Shown: positions 42,872 to 51,653 of the stretch, one piece after another | How positions within the stretch are numbered: the first letter of the stretch is position 1 | Layout of the letters: each line of letters opens with the position of its first letter | NCBI GenBank assembly: GCA_964586675.1 | Contig: CAZPHQ010000003.1 | Span: 62,001-126,000, forward strand | Reading direction: 5' to 3' | Length of the DNA stretch: 64,000 nt | Source of the DNA: JADLGH01 sp964586675 | GTDB lineage: Bacteria > Desulfobacterota_D > UBA1144 > Nemesobacterales > UBA2774 | The notes under the pieces: model-generated | What the model saw: the letters and a program-made list of their open reading frames with translations, nothing else | Told to the model about the DNA's origin: nothing | Database searches by the model: none | Made by a program: the position numbers and the translations under genes

Positions 42872-43566
42872 TGAACGTCCTTCCGGCCGCTGACACGGCG
42901 ATAAAAGACAGGATAGGGCTTTTCGGGGGCACGTTCGACCCGGTCCACCTGGGGCACCTGCGCGCCGCCGAGGAGATACGGGAGACCCTCGGCCTCAGCA
43001 GCGTGTGGTTCGTTCCTTCCGCAATTCCGCCGCACAAACACAAGGAAGTGACCCCTTCTATCCACAGGCTCAAAATGCTTGAAATCGCCGTCGAGCCGAA
43101 CCCCTGTTTCGGGATATGCACCTATGAAATAAAGAAGAAGAAGACTTCTTATACGATCGAAACCCTCCGGCACCTTACCTCCGCCCATCCCGACGCCGAA
43201 TTTTATTTTATCGTCGGCAGCGAGCTCTTTTCGCACATAGAAACCTGGAAGGACTACAGGGAGCTCTTCACCCTTTCGAGCTTCGCCGTCATTAGCCGGC
43301 CGGGCCTTAAAGACGAGGATTTCCCGCCGCTTCCGCTTGCCCTTAAAGAGGATTTTAGTTATCATAATAGTGAACACAACGTGATATCGTACATTAACAG
43401 GTATTCGAAAATCATTGCCCTCACCCGGTTCACGGGGCTCGAAATTTCTTCCACGGAAATAAGGACTTATATAAGCGAAGCGGCGTCCGTAAGGTATCTC
43501 GTGCCCGACGGCGTCGCCGAGTATATATCGGCTCACAAACTCTACGATACGGAGGCTGCCCTATAA
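42871..43566 (+). CDS. nadD: Nicotinate-nucleotide adenylyltransferase
   Basis: Adenylates nicotinate mononucleotide to deamido-NAD. The nucleotidyltransferase motif GLFGGTFDPVHLGHLRAAEE is near the N-terminus, VPSAIPPHK follows, and the second signature is ISSTEIRTYI. I place the start at the ATG (42871-42873), which overlaps the ribD TGA by one base and has GAGGG upstream; a GTG three bases earlier is also possible. Its TAA stop overlaps the apparent start of rsfS. Confidence 0.95.
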   Translation: MNVLPAADTAIKDRIGLFGGTFDPVHLGHLRAAEEIRETLGLSSVWFVPSAIPPHKHKEVTPSIHRLKMLEIAVEPNPCFGICTYEIKKKKTSYTIETLRHLTSAHPDAEFYFIVGSELFSHIETWKDYRELFTLSSFAVISRPGLKDEDFPPLPLALKEDFSYHNSEHNVISYINRYSKIIALTRFTGLEISSTEIRTYISEAASVRYLVPDGVAEYISAHKLYDTEAAL

Positions 43567-43961
43567 ATTCCAAGAAGAAAGCGATAGCGCTTGCCCACGC
43601 CGCATGGGAGAAGAATTCCGAAAATCCCGTGCTCATGGATGTCAGAACCAGAAGCGACGTAACCGACTACTTCCTCGTGTGCAGCGCGAACTCCACGAGG
43701 GGAGTAAAAACAATAGTAGACAACATCGAAAAGAAGCTGCTTGAGCTCGACCAGAAAGTAATCGGCATAGAGGGTTACGCCGAAGGCAACTGGGTGCTCG
43801 TGGATTCGGCCGACGTCGTGGTTCACGTCTTTTACGAGCCCTACCGGAAATTCTACGACATCGAGAGCCTCTGGAGCGACGCGCCGAGGGTGAAGCTCTC
43901 GCTTGAGCCGGCTATTCCCGGCCGTACGGGATCTTTCGACCACGCGCCTGCTGTTAAATAA
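43563..43961 (+). CDS. rsfS: Ribosomal silencing factor RsfS, apparent AUA start
   Basis: RsfS binds L14 and blocks subunit joining during starvation. The core DVTDYFLVCSANSTRGVKTI and the later GYAEGNWVLVDSADVVVHVF are diagnostic. Canonical start codons (GTG at 43629, ATG at 43635) would remove the first helix, which is clearly part of the family: NSKKKAIALAHAAWEKNSENP. Reading upstream in frame, that helix begins directly after an ATA at 43563-43565, which overlaps the nadD stop (ATAA) and lies seven bases after a perfect GGAGG. No ATG, GTG or TTG exists in frame between. AUA initiation is therefore the simplest reading; a sequence error is the main alternative. Confidence 0.85.
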   Translation: MNSKKKAIALAHAAWEKNSENPVLMDVRTRSDVTDYFLVCSANSTRGVKTIVDNIEKKLLELDQKVIGIEGYAEGNWVLVDSADVVVHVFYEPYRKFYDIESLWSDAPRVKLSLEPAIPGRTGSFDHAPAVK

Positions 43962-44022
43962 ATGTGCCGTAGAATACACGTACCGGTTTTATTTGATTTA
44001 GTCTGAGATAATCCGGGATTTG

Positions 44023-44048
44023 GGAGCTGCCCCGGCATGCACAGCTCC
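44023..44048. terminator. Possible terminator between rsfS and ftsZ
   Basis: GGAGCTG and CAGCTCC form a seven-pair stem with a 12-base loop in the 144-base gap between these convergent genes. T tracts are weak on both strands, so its function is uncertain. Confidence 0.3.
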
Positions 44049-44105
44049 GCCACACTTTATTTCCGCCCTGAATGAGCTTAAAGGGAAAGTACTGCCCGGC
44101 CCCTC

Positions 44106-45185
44106 TTACTGGCCTTCCTTGATTCCACGCCTTCTGATGAAAGCAGGTATCTCGAACTCGTCTTCGCCGATGTCAGTCGGTATCTTGGTGACGATCTGGC
44201 CGAACCTCGGTGCCGCTTTCGCAGCGCTCTGGATACCGGTGGCGATGACGGTCAGCTGGACGGATTCCTTGAAATCGTGGTTTATAACGAGGCCGAATAT
44301 GAGGTTCACATCCTCGCCGGCCCTGTCCTTTATGTAGTTGCAGGCCTCGTTGAGCTCTTCGATTCCGAAGTCGGGAGAGGCGGTTACGTTGAGAAGTATG
44401 CCCGTCGCCCCGTCTATCGAGATGTCTTCGAGAAGCGGGCTCGTTATGGCCGCCTCGGCCGCCTCTATGGCCCTGTTGGTGCCCTCGGCGAAGCCGGTAC
44501 CCATGAGAGCCTTTCCGCCGTTCTCGCCCATGATGCTCTTCACGTCCGCAAAGTCGACGTTAATGTAGCCCGTGCCGGTTATTATGTCCGAAATGCCGCG
44601 GACTGCCTGGTGGAGCACCTCGTCGGCGCGCGTGAAGGCGTCGAGAATCGATATCTTGTGTACTTCGGTGAGCCTGTCGTTCGGTATGACTATGAGGGTG
44701 TCTACTTCCTTTTCGAGGTTCGCTATGCCTTCGAGGGCCTGCCTGTTTCTCTTCGGGCCTTCGAATCCGAAGGGCTTGGTTACGACGCCTACCGTTAGCG
44801 CGCCGACGTCTTTGGAAGCCTGCGCGATTATAGGGGACGCCCCGGTGCCGGTGCCGCCGCCCATGCCGGCGGTTATGAAAACCATGTCAGCGCCGTCTAG
44901 AGCTTCGGCTATTTTAATCTGGTCTTCGAGGGCTGCTTCGCGCCCGAGGTTGGGGTTGCCGCCCGAGCCCAGTCCCTTGGTCGTTCTGTTGCCTATCTGA
45001 ATTTTGGTGTGTGCGAGGGATTTTCTTAAGTCCTGAGAGTCTGTGTTGGCTACTATGAATTCGACGCCCTGAAGGCCTCTTTCTATCATGGCGTTTACCG
45101 CGTTACCGCCGGCGCCGCCGGCGCCTATCACTTTTATTCTTGCTTTTTGTTCTAAGCCTGTATCTTCAAGCTCGAAATTTGCCAT
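44106..45185 (-). CDS. ftsZ: Cell division protein FtsZ
   Basis: The tubulin-like GTPase that forms the Z ring. The 359 residues hold GAGGAGGNAVN at 21-31, the GTP signature GGGTGTG at 109-115, and a T7 loop with NVDFADVKSIM near 208-218. The C-terminal conserved peptide after a short linker, DEFEIPAFIRRRGIKEG, should bind FtsA. It is the last gene of the dcw cluster, 40 bases after ftsA. Confidence 0.98.
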   Translation of the reverse strand: MANFELEDTGLEQKARIKVIGAGGAGGNAVNAMIERGLQGVEFIVANTDSQDLRKSLAHTKIQIGNRTTKGLGSGGNPNLGREAALEDQIKIAEALDGADMVFITAGMGGGTGTGASPIIAQASKDVGALTVGVVTKPFGFEGPKRNRQALEGIANLEKEVDTLIVIPNDRLTEVHKISILDAFTRADEVLHQAVRGISDIITGTGYINVDFADVKSIMGENGGKALMGTGFAEGTNRAIEAAEAAITSPLLEDISIDGATGILLNVTASPDFGIEELNEACNYIKDRAGEDVNLIFGLVINHDFKESVQLTVIATGIQSAAKAAPRFGQIVTKIPTDIGEDEFEIPAFIRRRGIKEGQ

Positions 45186-45225
45186 TTATGGGAACCCTCC
45201 TCGTGCTGCGTTAAACCATTTTAAC

Positions 45226-46458
45226 CTAAAAAAACTCCTGAAACCAGTTTTTCATACTATCAAATATTTTTTTGAAAACATTCTCGTCCCTTATGCGAAG
45301 CTTCTTGTCTCCCTTGTAGTCGACACCGTAGAGAACGAGCCCGACGCCCGTCGAATAAACGGGGTTGGCGATGATGTCGGTGAGCCCGCCTACGTCGGTC
45401 GGAATGCCCATCCTGACAGGCATTTCGAGTATCATCTCGGCAAGCTCGACTGTGCCGTTCATGATGACGCTCCCGCCCGTGATAACCGCACCGGCCGGCG
45501 TCATATCTTCAAGGCCCGATTTTTTAATCTCTCTTTTTACGAGCGAGAAGATCTCTTCCATCCTCGGCTCTATAACCATCGCGAGGTCCTTCCGCGAAAT
45601 CTTCCTGAAGTGCTTTCCGCCGACGCTCGGCACCTCTATCATTTCGTCGGGAGAAACCATGTCGGAAATCGCTGTTCCGTACTTCTCCTTTATCCTTCTG
45701 GCTTCGGCCAGCGGCGTCGAAAGGCCGAGTGCGATGTCCCTGTCTATGTTGTCGCCGCCCAAGGTCACGTTCTCCGTATACCTTATGCTGCCGCCGATAA
45801 ATATCGCGATATCTGTCGTTCCGCCCCCGCAGTCGATGAGCACAACCCCTATCTCCTTTTCGTCCTCCGTGAGGACGGCCTCGCTCGACGCGAGCTGCTC
45901 CAATACGACGTCGGCGACGTCCATCCCCGCGCCGTGTATGCATTTTACGAGATTCTGGGCCGCCGTTACCTGCCCGGTCACTATGTGGACCCTGGTCTCG
46001 AGCTTTATGCCGTAAATGCCTATGGGGTCTTTAATGCCGCTCTGTCCGTCTATGATGTATTCCTGGGGAATTACATGAATTATTTCCCTGTCGGCCGGTA
46101 TAAGGACGGCGTTTGCCGACTCTATAACCCTGTCGATATCCCTTTTCGCTACCTCGCGGTCGCGTATCGTTATCATCCCGTGGCCGCTTATGCCCTTTAT
46201 GTGTCCCCCGGCTATGCCCACGAAGACGGTCCTTATCTCGCAGCCGGCCATGTGCTCGGCTTCTTCGACCGCATGCTTAACCGACTGTATGGTGTTGTCG
46301 ATGTTTACGACGACGCCTCGTTTGAGGCCGTAGGAGGGATACGTGCCGACGCCTATTACTTCGACCTCTCCCGTCTTGGGATTGGCCTCGCCTACTATTG
46401 CGCAGATCTTGGTGGTCCCGATGTCGAGACCGACTACAGTTTCTCTATCCTTACCCAT
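45226..46458 (-). CDS. ftsA: Cell division protein FtsA
   Basis: An actin-like ATPase that ties FtsZ to the membrane. VVGLDIGTTKICAIVGE begins the first phosphate-binding part; IDCGGGTTDIAIF is the second; a SHS2-type 1C domain lies between. The C-terminus ends in an amphipathic helix (KKIFDSMKNWFQEFF) for membrane binding. I start at the ATG at 46456-46458, preceded by GGAG six bases upstream; a GTG five codons earlier has a weaker context. It overlaps the end of ftsQ by eight bases. Confidence 0.96.
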   Translation of the reverse strand: MGKDRETVVGLDIGTTKICAIVGEANPKTGEVEVIGVGTYPSYGLKRGVVVNIDNTIQSVKHAVEEAEHMAGCEIRTVFVGIAGGHIKGISGHGMITIRDREVAKRDIDRVIESANAVLIPADREIIHVIPQEYIIDGQSGIKDPIGIYGIKLETRVHIVTGQVTAAQNLVKCIHGAGMDVADVVLEQLASSEAVLTEDEKEIGVVLIDCGGGTTDIAIFIGGSIRYTENVTLGGDNIDRDIALGLSTPLAEARRIKEKYGTAISDMVSPDEMIEVPSVGGKHFRKISRKDLAMVIEPRMEEIFSLVKREIKKSGLEDMTPAGAVITGGSVIMNGTVELAEMILEMPVRMGIPTDVGGLTDIIANPVYSTGVGLVLYGVDYKGDKKLRIRDENVFKKIFDSMKNWFQEFF

Positions 46459-47206
46459 CCTGTGCTCCAGCACTCTTTACCGGCTGTCTGAAATTCACGA
46501 CCCCTTTCGAGTCAGAGCTCACGTTGATATACGACTCCGTCAGGCCGAGGGTGTCCGAATACCTGAGTATTCTCTCCACCTTGTCCCACTTCTCGGCTAT
46601 TCCGTTTCTATCGAATTCAATTCTCAGCTTGTCGTTCGTGAATACGTTTATTCCGTAAAGGGAATCGACGTGGACCTCCGATATATCCTTCCATTTCAGC
46701 GTGCTGCTATTCTTGGATAATTCCAGGATATCGAGGGCCTCGTTCAGTAGTTCCGGGTCCTTTATACCTTCGCCGATAAGGACCGGAAAATCAAGACCGA
46801 CGTCGAAATTTCCGGTGTCGAGCATCTGGCCCTCGCGGCTCATGTAGAGGGGCTTGCCCTCCTCTCCGAGCACTATGCAGAAGACCTCCGCTTCCTCGAC
46901 GTTGATGTGAACTTTTTTAGGGAATTCCTTTACGACCTCGGCTTTACTTATCCAGCGGTTTTTCTTTATGTCTTCCTCGACCTCGTTCTCGAAGAAGAAT
47001 ATGCTGCTTATGCCCTCCCTTATGCCGGAGCGCTTTTTTATCTCCTTCGCGTCGATGCGGTTATTGCCTGTGACGATTATCTCTTCGACGGTGAACGTGC
47101 CGAGGTAGAGCGTCGCGTAGCAGGCTGCCGCAATCGCAGCCAGAACCACGACTATGGAGACCGCGATTATAATCTTTTTCCAGGCAAACCCGCTGTTCTC
47201 TTCCAA
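46451..47206 (-). CDS. ftsQ: Cell division protein FtsQ
   Basis: A 251-residue single-pass division protein. A short cytoplasmic tail is followed by a transmembrane helix (about 11-33) and a POTRA domain starting FTVEEIIVTGNNRIDAKEI; the FtsQ/DivIB domain follows, with WISKAEVVKEFPKKVHINVEE. It couples the early Z-ring proteins to FtsW/FtsI. It starts one base after the murB stop; the ddl gene often found between murB or murC and ftsQ is absent here. Confidence 0.93.
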   Translation of the reverse strand: MEENSGFAWKKIIIAVSIVVVLAAIAAACYATLYLGTFTVEEIIVTGNNRIDAKEIKKRSGIREGISSIFFFENEVEEDIKKNRWISKAEVVKEFPKKVHINVEEAEVFCIVLGEEGKPLYMSREGQMLDTGNFDVGLDFPVLIGEGIKDPELLNEALDILELSKNSSTLKWKDISEVHVDSLYGINVFTNDKLRIEFDRNGIAEKWDKVERILRYSDTLGLTESYINVSSDSKGVVNFRQPVKSAGAQDG

Positions 47207-47207
47207 G

Positions 47208-48104
47208 CTATTTCTTCCCTATGATCCTGACTTCGGTTTCGAGGGTTATTCCCCTCTTTTCGCGCGCCTCTTTTTTCGCCGTTTCTATGAGCGAAAGCAC
47301 GTCGCTCGCCGTCGCGCCGCCTGCGTTAACGATGAAATTCGCGTGCATCTCTGAAAACCTCGCGCCGCCGATGCCGTATCCCTTGAGACCGAGCTCTTCG
47401 ATGAGCCTTCCGGCCGCTATGTCGGGCGGGTTTTTAAATATTGACCCGGTGTTCGACATCTTGATCGGCTGCGTGCGGCTCCTCTTTTCGAGATATTCTT
47501 TAACGTTCCTTTCGATCACTGCGCTGTCGCCCGGTTTCAGGCCGAATTCGGCCCTCGTTATGACGCTTCCGGGCGGAAGGTAACTCTTCCTGTATTCGAA
47601 CCTGAGCTCCTCTCTTTTAATCTCAATCTCGTGCCCGTCGAGCCAAACCCATACCCGCGTGAGACAATCCTTTATCTCCCCTCCGTTCGCCCCGGCGTTC
47701 ATGAATATCCCGCCGCCGACGGTTCCCGGTATACCGGCCGCGAACTCGAATCCCGTAAGCCCGGCCTTTATCGTTTTATTGAGTATGGTTCCCAGGTTTG
47801 CGCCTGTTTCGGCGTGGACGGTAGCATCATCCCTTATTTCAATATTTCTGAGCTTGGTCGTGGATATGACGACGCCGTTTATACCGCCGTCGTAGACGAC
47901 GGTATTCGAGCCCGCGCCGAGCACCACCCACGGTATGTCCGAGCCCGAAAGGAGGTCGAGGAGCCTCTCCAGCTCACCGAGCGTGTTCGGTGTAACGACG
48001 AGCTCCGCCGCGCCGCCGACCCTGAGCGACGTATACCTGCTCATAGGGTACTGTTTTTCGACCTCGCACCCCATCTGCTGCGCACTCGTTTCGAATGCCC
48101 TCAT
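47208..48104 (-). CDS. murB: UDP-N-acetylenolpyruvoylglucosamine reductase
   Basis: FAD/NADPH enzyme that makes UDP-MurNAc. The FAD-binding part has YTSLRVGGAAELVV and VVLGAGSNTVVYDGG; the later AGIPGTVGGGIFMNAGANGGEI is the classic MurB stretch, and TGSIFKNPP contains the catalytic Ser of type II-like proteins. The start is the ATG at 48102-48104, which overlaps the murC stop (ATGA); further upstream codons are inside murC. Length then is 298 residues. Confidence 0.96.
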   Translation of the reverse strand: MRAFETSAQQMGCEVEKQYPMSRYTSLRVGGAAELVVTPNTLGELERLLDLLSGSDIPWVVLGAGSNTVVYDGGINGVVISTTKLRNIEIRDDATVHAETGANLGTILNKTIKAGLTGFEFAAGIPGTVGGGIFMNAGANGGEIKDCLTRVWVWLDGHEIEIKREELRFEYRKSYLPPGSVITRAEFGLKPGDSAVIERNVKEYLEKRSRTQPIKMSNTGSIFKNPPDIAAGRLIEELGLKGYGIGGARFSEMHANFIVNAGGATASDVLSLIETAKKEAREKRGITLETEVRIIGKK

Positions 48105-49471
48105 CCGATTTCCTCTGCTATCCTTTCCGAGATCATCCATACGTTCCCGGCCCCCAGCGTTATTACTACGTCCCCCGGCTTCACGTTCTTAAGCACGGCG
48201 GGGACGATATCCTCGCCGCTGCCGTTGGAATAGAAAACATTTTTATGCCCTGATTCTTTTATCGATTCGAAGAGCGCCTTCGACGATACGCCCTCTATGG
48301 GCTCCTCTCCGGCGGGGTAAATGTCGAGTAAATAAAGGACGTCCGTATTCAACAGCGCGCGCGTGAAATCGTCGAAGAGAAGGCTCGTCCGCGTATACCT
48401 GTGCGGCTGGAATATCGCGACGATTCTCCCGAGACCGGAGTCCTTTACGGCGCTCAGTGTAGCCCTTATCTCGTTCGGATGGTGGGCGTAATCGTCTAAC
48501 ACGATGACATCCCTGCCCTTTCCTTTTATCTGAAGACGCCTGTCTATGCCGCTGAACTCAGAGAGACCTTCCCTGACCTGCTCGAAAGTCATCCCGAGCT
48601 CCATGCCGACGGCGACGGCCGCGAGGGCGTTCTGCGCGTTGTGCATCCCGGGGACGTTGAGGCTGATGCTCCCCAGGGGCGAGCCGTCCAGAATAACGTC
48701 GAAATCCGTCCTGAAGCCGCTTATTTTCACGTTCTCGGCCCGGAGTGACGCATCCTTATTAAATCCGTATGTAACCGCTCTTTTCTCGAAGGATTCCGCT
48801 ATCTTTTTTACATTCGGGCAGTCGGTGCACAAAACGGAAAGCCCGTAGAACGGCACCTTGTTCACGAAGTCCGAAAACGCCTTTTCAAGCCCCGCGAACG
48901 TTTTGTAATGGTCGAGGTGCTCTTCGTCGATATTCGTGAGGACGGAGATCACTGGGGAAAGAAGGAGGAAGGAGCCGTCGCTCTCGTCGGCCTCGACGAC
49001 CATGAAATTTCCCTTGCCTAGTCGGGCATTCGTGCCCATCGTCTTCACCTTGCCGCCGACGACTATGGTCGGGTCGAGTCCTCCGTGAGACAGCACGGCC
49101 GAAACCATCGATGTCGTCGTTGTCTTCCCATGGCTCCCGGCGACTGCTACGCCGTATCTCAGCCTCATGAGCTCGGCCAGCATCTGAGCCCTCGGTATGA
49201 CGGGTATGCCGGATTTCCTCGCTTCGACGACCTCCGGATTCCGCTCGTTCACAGCCGATGACACGACGACAACGCCAGCCCCTTCCACGTTTTCGGGGCT
49301 GTGTCCTATCGAGACGGTAGCCCCGACATCCCTTAATCTTTTTACTGTGGCGGATTCCTTCATATCGGAGCCCGTGATCGTATATCCCATGTTTACGAGG
49401 ACTTCGGCTATGCCGCTCATGCCTATGCCGCCGATGCCCACAAAATGTATCCTTTTAATTCTTCCGTACAC
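48101..49471 (-). CDS. murC: UDP-N-acetylmuramate-L-alanine ligase
   Basis: Adds the first amino acid of the peptide stem. The 456 residues have an N-terminal Rossmann-like domain (HFVGIGGIGMSGIAEVL), the ATP loop GSHGKTTTTSMVSAV, VVEADESDGSF, and a C-terminal domain with VLDDYAHHPNEIRATL. The GTG start overlaps the last base of the murG stop (TAGTG). Order murG-murC-murB is usual for the dcw cluster. Confidence 0.97.
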   Translation of the reverse strand: MYGRIKRIHFVGIGGIGMSGIAEVLVNMGYTITGSDMKESATVKRLRDVGATVSIGHSPENVEGAGVVVVSSAVNERNPEVVEARKSGIPVIPRAQMLAELMRLRYGVAVAGSHGKTTTTSMVSAVLSHGGLDPTIVVGGKVKTMGTNARLGKGNFMVVEADESDGSFLLLSPVISVLTNIDEEHLDHYKTFAGLEKAFSDFVNKVPFYGLSVLCTDCPNVKKIAESFEKRAVTYGFNKDASLRAENVKISGFRTDFDVILDGSPLGSISLNVPGMHNAQNALAAVAVGMELGMTFEQVREGLSEFSGIDRRLQIKGKGRDVIVLDDYAHHPNEIRATLSAVKDSGLGRIVAIFQPHRYTRTSLLFDDFTRALLNTDVLYLLDIYPAGEEPIEGVSSKALFESIKESGHKNVFYSNGSGEDIVPAVLKNVKPGDVVITLGAGNVWMISERIAEEIG

Positions 49472-50541
49472 TAATTCACTCCCGCCAGCATGTATATCCG
49501 GTCGACTATATCCGAAGCCGCTCCGGGCCTTCCGAGCGCCATCGCCGCCCGTGACATCTTATCTAGTTTGTCTATCTGAAGCACGTTGGTCAATGCCTCC
49601 CGGAGATTGCCGGGCTCGGCTCCCCCGTCGGGCATGACGACCGCAGCGCCAGCTTTTTCGAGCGCCCTGGCATTGGCCATCTGGTGATCGTCTGCGGCGA
49701 ACGGGTAGGGTATCAAGAGTGACGGTTTTCCGAGGGCCGTTATCTCGGCGACCGTGCCCGCGCCGGAGCGCGCTATGACAAAATCCGCCTCGGCATAGCT
49801 CCCCGCCATGTCGTCTATGAACGGCAGGACGCGCGCGTGAATACCATAATTTTCGTATGCCTTTTTCACGAGCTCGACATCCTTCGCGCCTGTCTGGTGA
49901 ATGACTGAAATATCATTTCTCCCGAGCATCGAGAGCGCTTCGGGTACTGATTCGTTTAACCTCCGGGCCCCCTGGCTCCCGCCGAATATAAGTATCGTAA
50001 GGCCGCCGGTCTTATCCCCGGCCGGCTTTCCCGAGAGAATGTCCCTTCTTACAGGGTTACCAGTCATGACCACTTTTCCCTTCGGGAAAAATCCCGCGGC
50101 GGCGTCGAATGTCGTGAAGACCTTCTTCACGAACTTTCCGAGTATGCGGTTCGCGATCCCGGGATAGGCGTTCTGCTCGCATATAGCCGTCGGCACGCCG
50201 CGTAAAGACGCCGCCAGCACCATCGGGCCGGATACGTAGCCGCCCACGCCCAGGACGAAGTCGGGTTTGAACGATTTTAGAATAGACATCGAATCGAATA
50301 TGCCGCTTGCGGCCGCGAACGCCGCTTTTACGCTCCTTATCATTCCGCTCCCCTTCATCCCCCGCGCGGTTATGTGCTCTATCCTGTAGCCCCTTTTCGA
50401 GAGAATCTGGTTCTCGAGCCCGGTCTTGGTGCCGACGAAAAGCACTTCGTTCGAGCTGTCCCTCCCCAGGATCTCTTCGGCGACGGAAACCGCCGGGAAG
50501 ATATGCCCTCCCGTACCGCCGCCGGCAATTATGACTTTCAT
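49471..50541 (-). CDS. murG: Lipid II-forming GlcNAc transferase MurG
   Basis: Adds GlcNAc to lipid I on the inner face of the membrane. The protein begins MKVIIAGGGTGGHIFPAVSV, the standard donor/acceptor loop, and has GGYVSGPMVLAA, FGGSQGARRLN and a C-terminal UDP-GlcNAc site with RSGAGTVAEITALGKPSLLIPYP. The ATG at 50539-50541 overlaps the ftsW stop (ATGA); the open frame runs farther upstream but that part is the shadow of ftsW. Length 356 residues. Confidence 0.97.
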   Translation of the reverse strand: MKVIIAGGGTGGHIFPAVSVAEEILGRDSSNEVLFVGTKTGLENQILSKRGYRIEHITARGMKGSGMIRSVKAAFAAASGIFDSMSILKSFKPDFVLGVGGYVSGPMVLAASLRGVPTAICEQNAYPGIANRILGKFVKKVFTTFDAAAGFFPKGKVVMTGNPVRRDILSGKPAGDKTGGLTILIFGGSQGARRLNESVPEALSMLGRNDISVIHQTGAKDVELVKKAYENYGIHARVLPFIDDMAGSYAEADFVIARSGAGTVAEITALGKPSLLIPYPFAADDHQMANARALEKAGAAVVMPDGGAEPGNLREALTNVLQIDKLDKMSRAAMALGRPGAASDIVDRIYMLAGVN

Positions 50542-51653
50542 CTCGCACCCGAGCGCGAGACGTTCAATATTATTCCTATAGCCGAAAGGCAGACTATGAG
50601 CGACGAGCCGCCGTAGCTTATGAACGGCAGCGTGAGGCCCTTGGTCGGGAAAAGCCCGACGGCCACGGCCATATTTATCCCCGCCTGGATCGCTATCAGG
50701 AGAACGCAGCCGAAGACGAGATAGCATCCGAAGAGGTCCGGAGCGCGGAGAGAGACCCGGAGGCTCCTTATGAAGAGGACCGCGAATCCCGCTATAACGA
50801 GCGCTATGCCGATAAAGCCGAGCTCCTCGCCGATTATCGAGAATATGAAGTCCGTATGCGCCTGCGGCAGGAAGAATAGCTTCTGCGAGCTGTCGCCAAG
50901 CCCCGTGCCGTAGACGCCGCCGAGCGCGAACGCTATGAAGGACTGTATCGCCTGGTAGCCCGAGCCGAGCGGATCCTGCCACGGATCCATGAACGAGGTG
51001 ACGCGGTTCATTCTGTAGCCCTTGGTTAAGACGGCGATTACGAGGAATATGACGGATATGACGCCGACCGGTATAAGGTATCTCATCTTAACGTCGCCGA
51101 TGAAGAGCATTCCGAAAAGAACGGTCATCATTATCGTGGCGCTTCCGAAATCCGGTTCGAGCAGGACGAGGAGCACGTAAACTCCCGCGACGAGAACGTG
51201 TGACGCGAAGCCGACTATGAAATTATCGAGCTTGTCCCTTTTTTTCGTGAGCGAATGAGCGAGGTAAAAGACGAGTATATATTTCGCGACCTCCGACGGC
51301 TGGAACGTGAAGAACCCGAGGTCGAGCCATCTCCGCGCTCCGCCGACTTCCTTACCTACTCCGGGTATGAGGACTATTATCAGCAGCAGGAGCCCGAAGA
51401 GATACGCCGGATAGACGAACTTTCTTAAGAACCTGTAATCGATATGCATCAGAAAGAGCATGGATATCAGGCCGATGCCGAGGTATATGGAATGCCTTAT
51501 CAGAAAATAATTGGCGTTCCCGTACATCTCGAGCGAGTAGATAGAGCTCGTGCTGTAAACCATGAGGACGCCCACGGCCACAAGGAACGCGGCCGAGAGG
51601 ATAACCCCAATATCGTAATTGCCACCTTTCAGCGAATTAAATATTTGTAACAA
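50538..51653 (-). CDS. ftsW: Septal peptidoglycan glycosyltransferase FtsW
   Basis: A polytopic SEDS protein, about 371 residues with roughly ten transmembrane segments, that polymerises lipid II together with FtsI. The usual SEDS features are present: FTFQPSEVAKYILVFYLAH, LLEPDFGSATIMMTV, GLGDSSQKLFFLPQAHTDFIFSIIGEE split across loops, and a C-terminal LPFISYGGSSLIV. No ATG fits; the best start is TTG at 51651-51653, nine bases after GGAGGT, overlapping the end of murD by 17 bases. Confidence 0.95.
   Translation of the reverse strand: MLQIFNSLKGGNYDIGVILSAAFLVAVGVLMVYSTSSIYSLEMYGNANYFLIRHSIYLGIGLISMLFLMHIDYRFLRKFVYPAYLFGLLLLIIVLIPGVGKEVGGARRWLDLGFFTFQPSEVAKYILVFYLAHSLTKKRDKLDNFIVGFASHVLVAGVYVLLVLLEPDFGSATIMMTVLFGMLFIGDVKMRYLIPVGVISVIFLVIAVLTKGYRMNRVTSFMDPWQDPLGSGYQAIQSFIAFALGGVYGTGLGDSSQKLFFLPQAHTDFIFSIIGEELGFIGIALVIAGFAVLFIRSLRVSLRAPDLFGCYLVFGCVLLIAIQAGINMAVAVGLFPTKGLTLPFISYGGSSLIVCLSAIGIILNVSRSGAR

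Noticed and set aside
45088..46491. Long open frame of 467 codons on the plus strand opposite ftsA.
   Set aside because: It has no family features and mirrors the codon pattern of ftsA; long antisense frames are expected in this GC-rich genome.
50542..50982. N-terminal extension of murG by 147 codons.
   Set aside because: The extension overlaps ftsW in another frame and is not like MurG; the ATGA overlap start at 50541 is clearly preferred.
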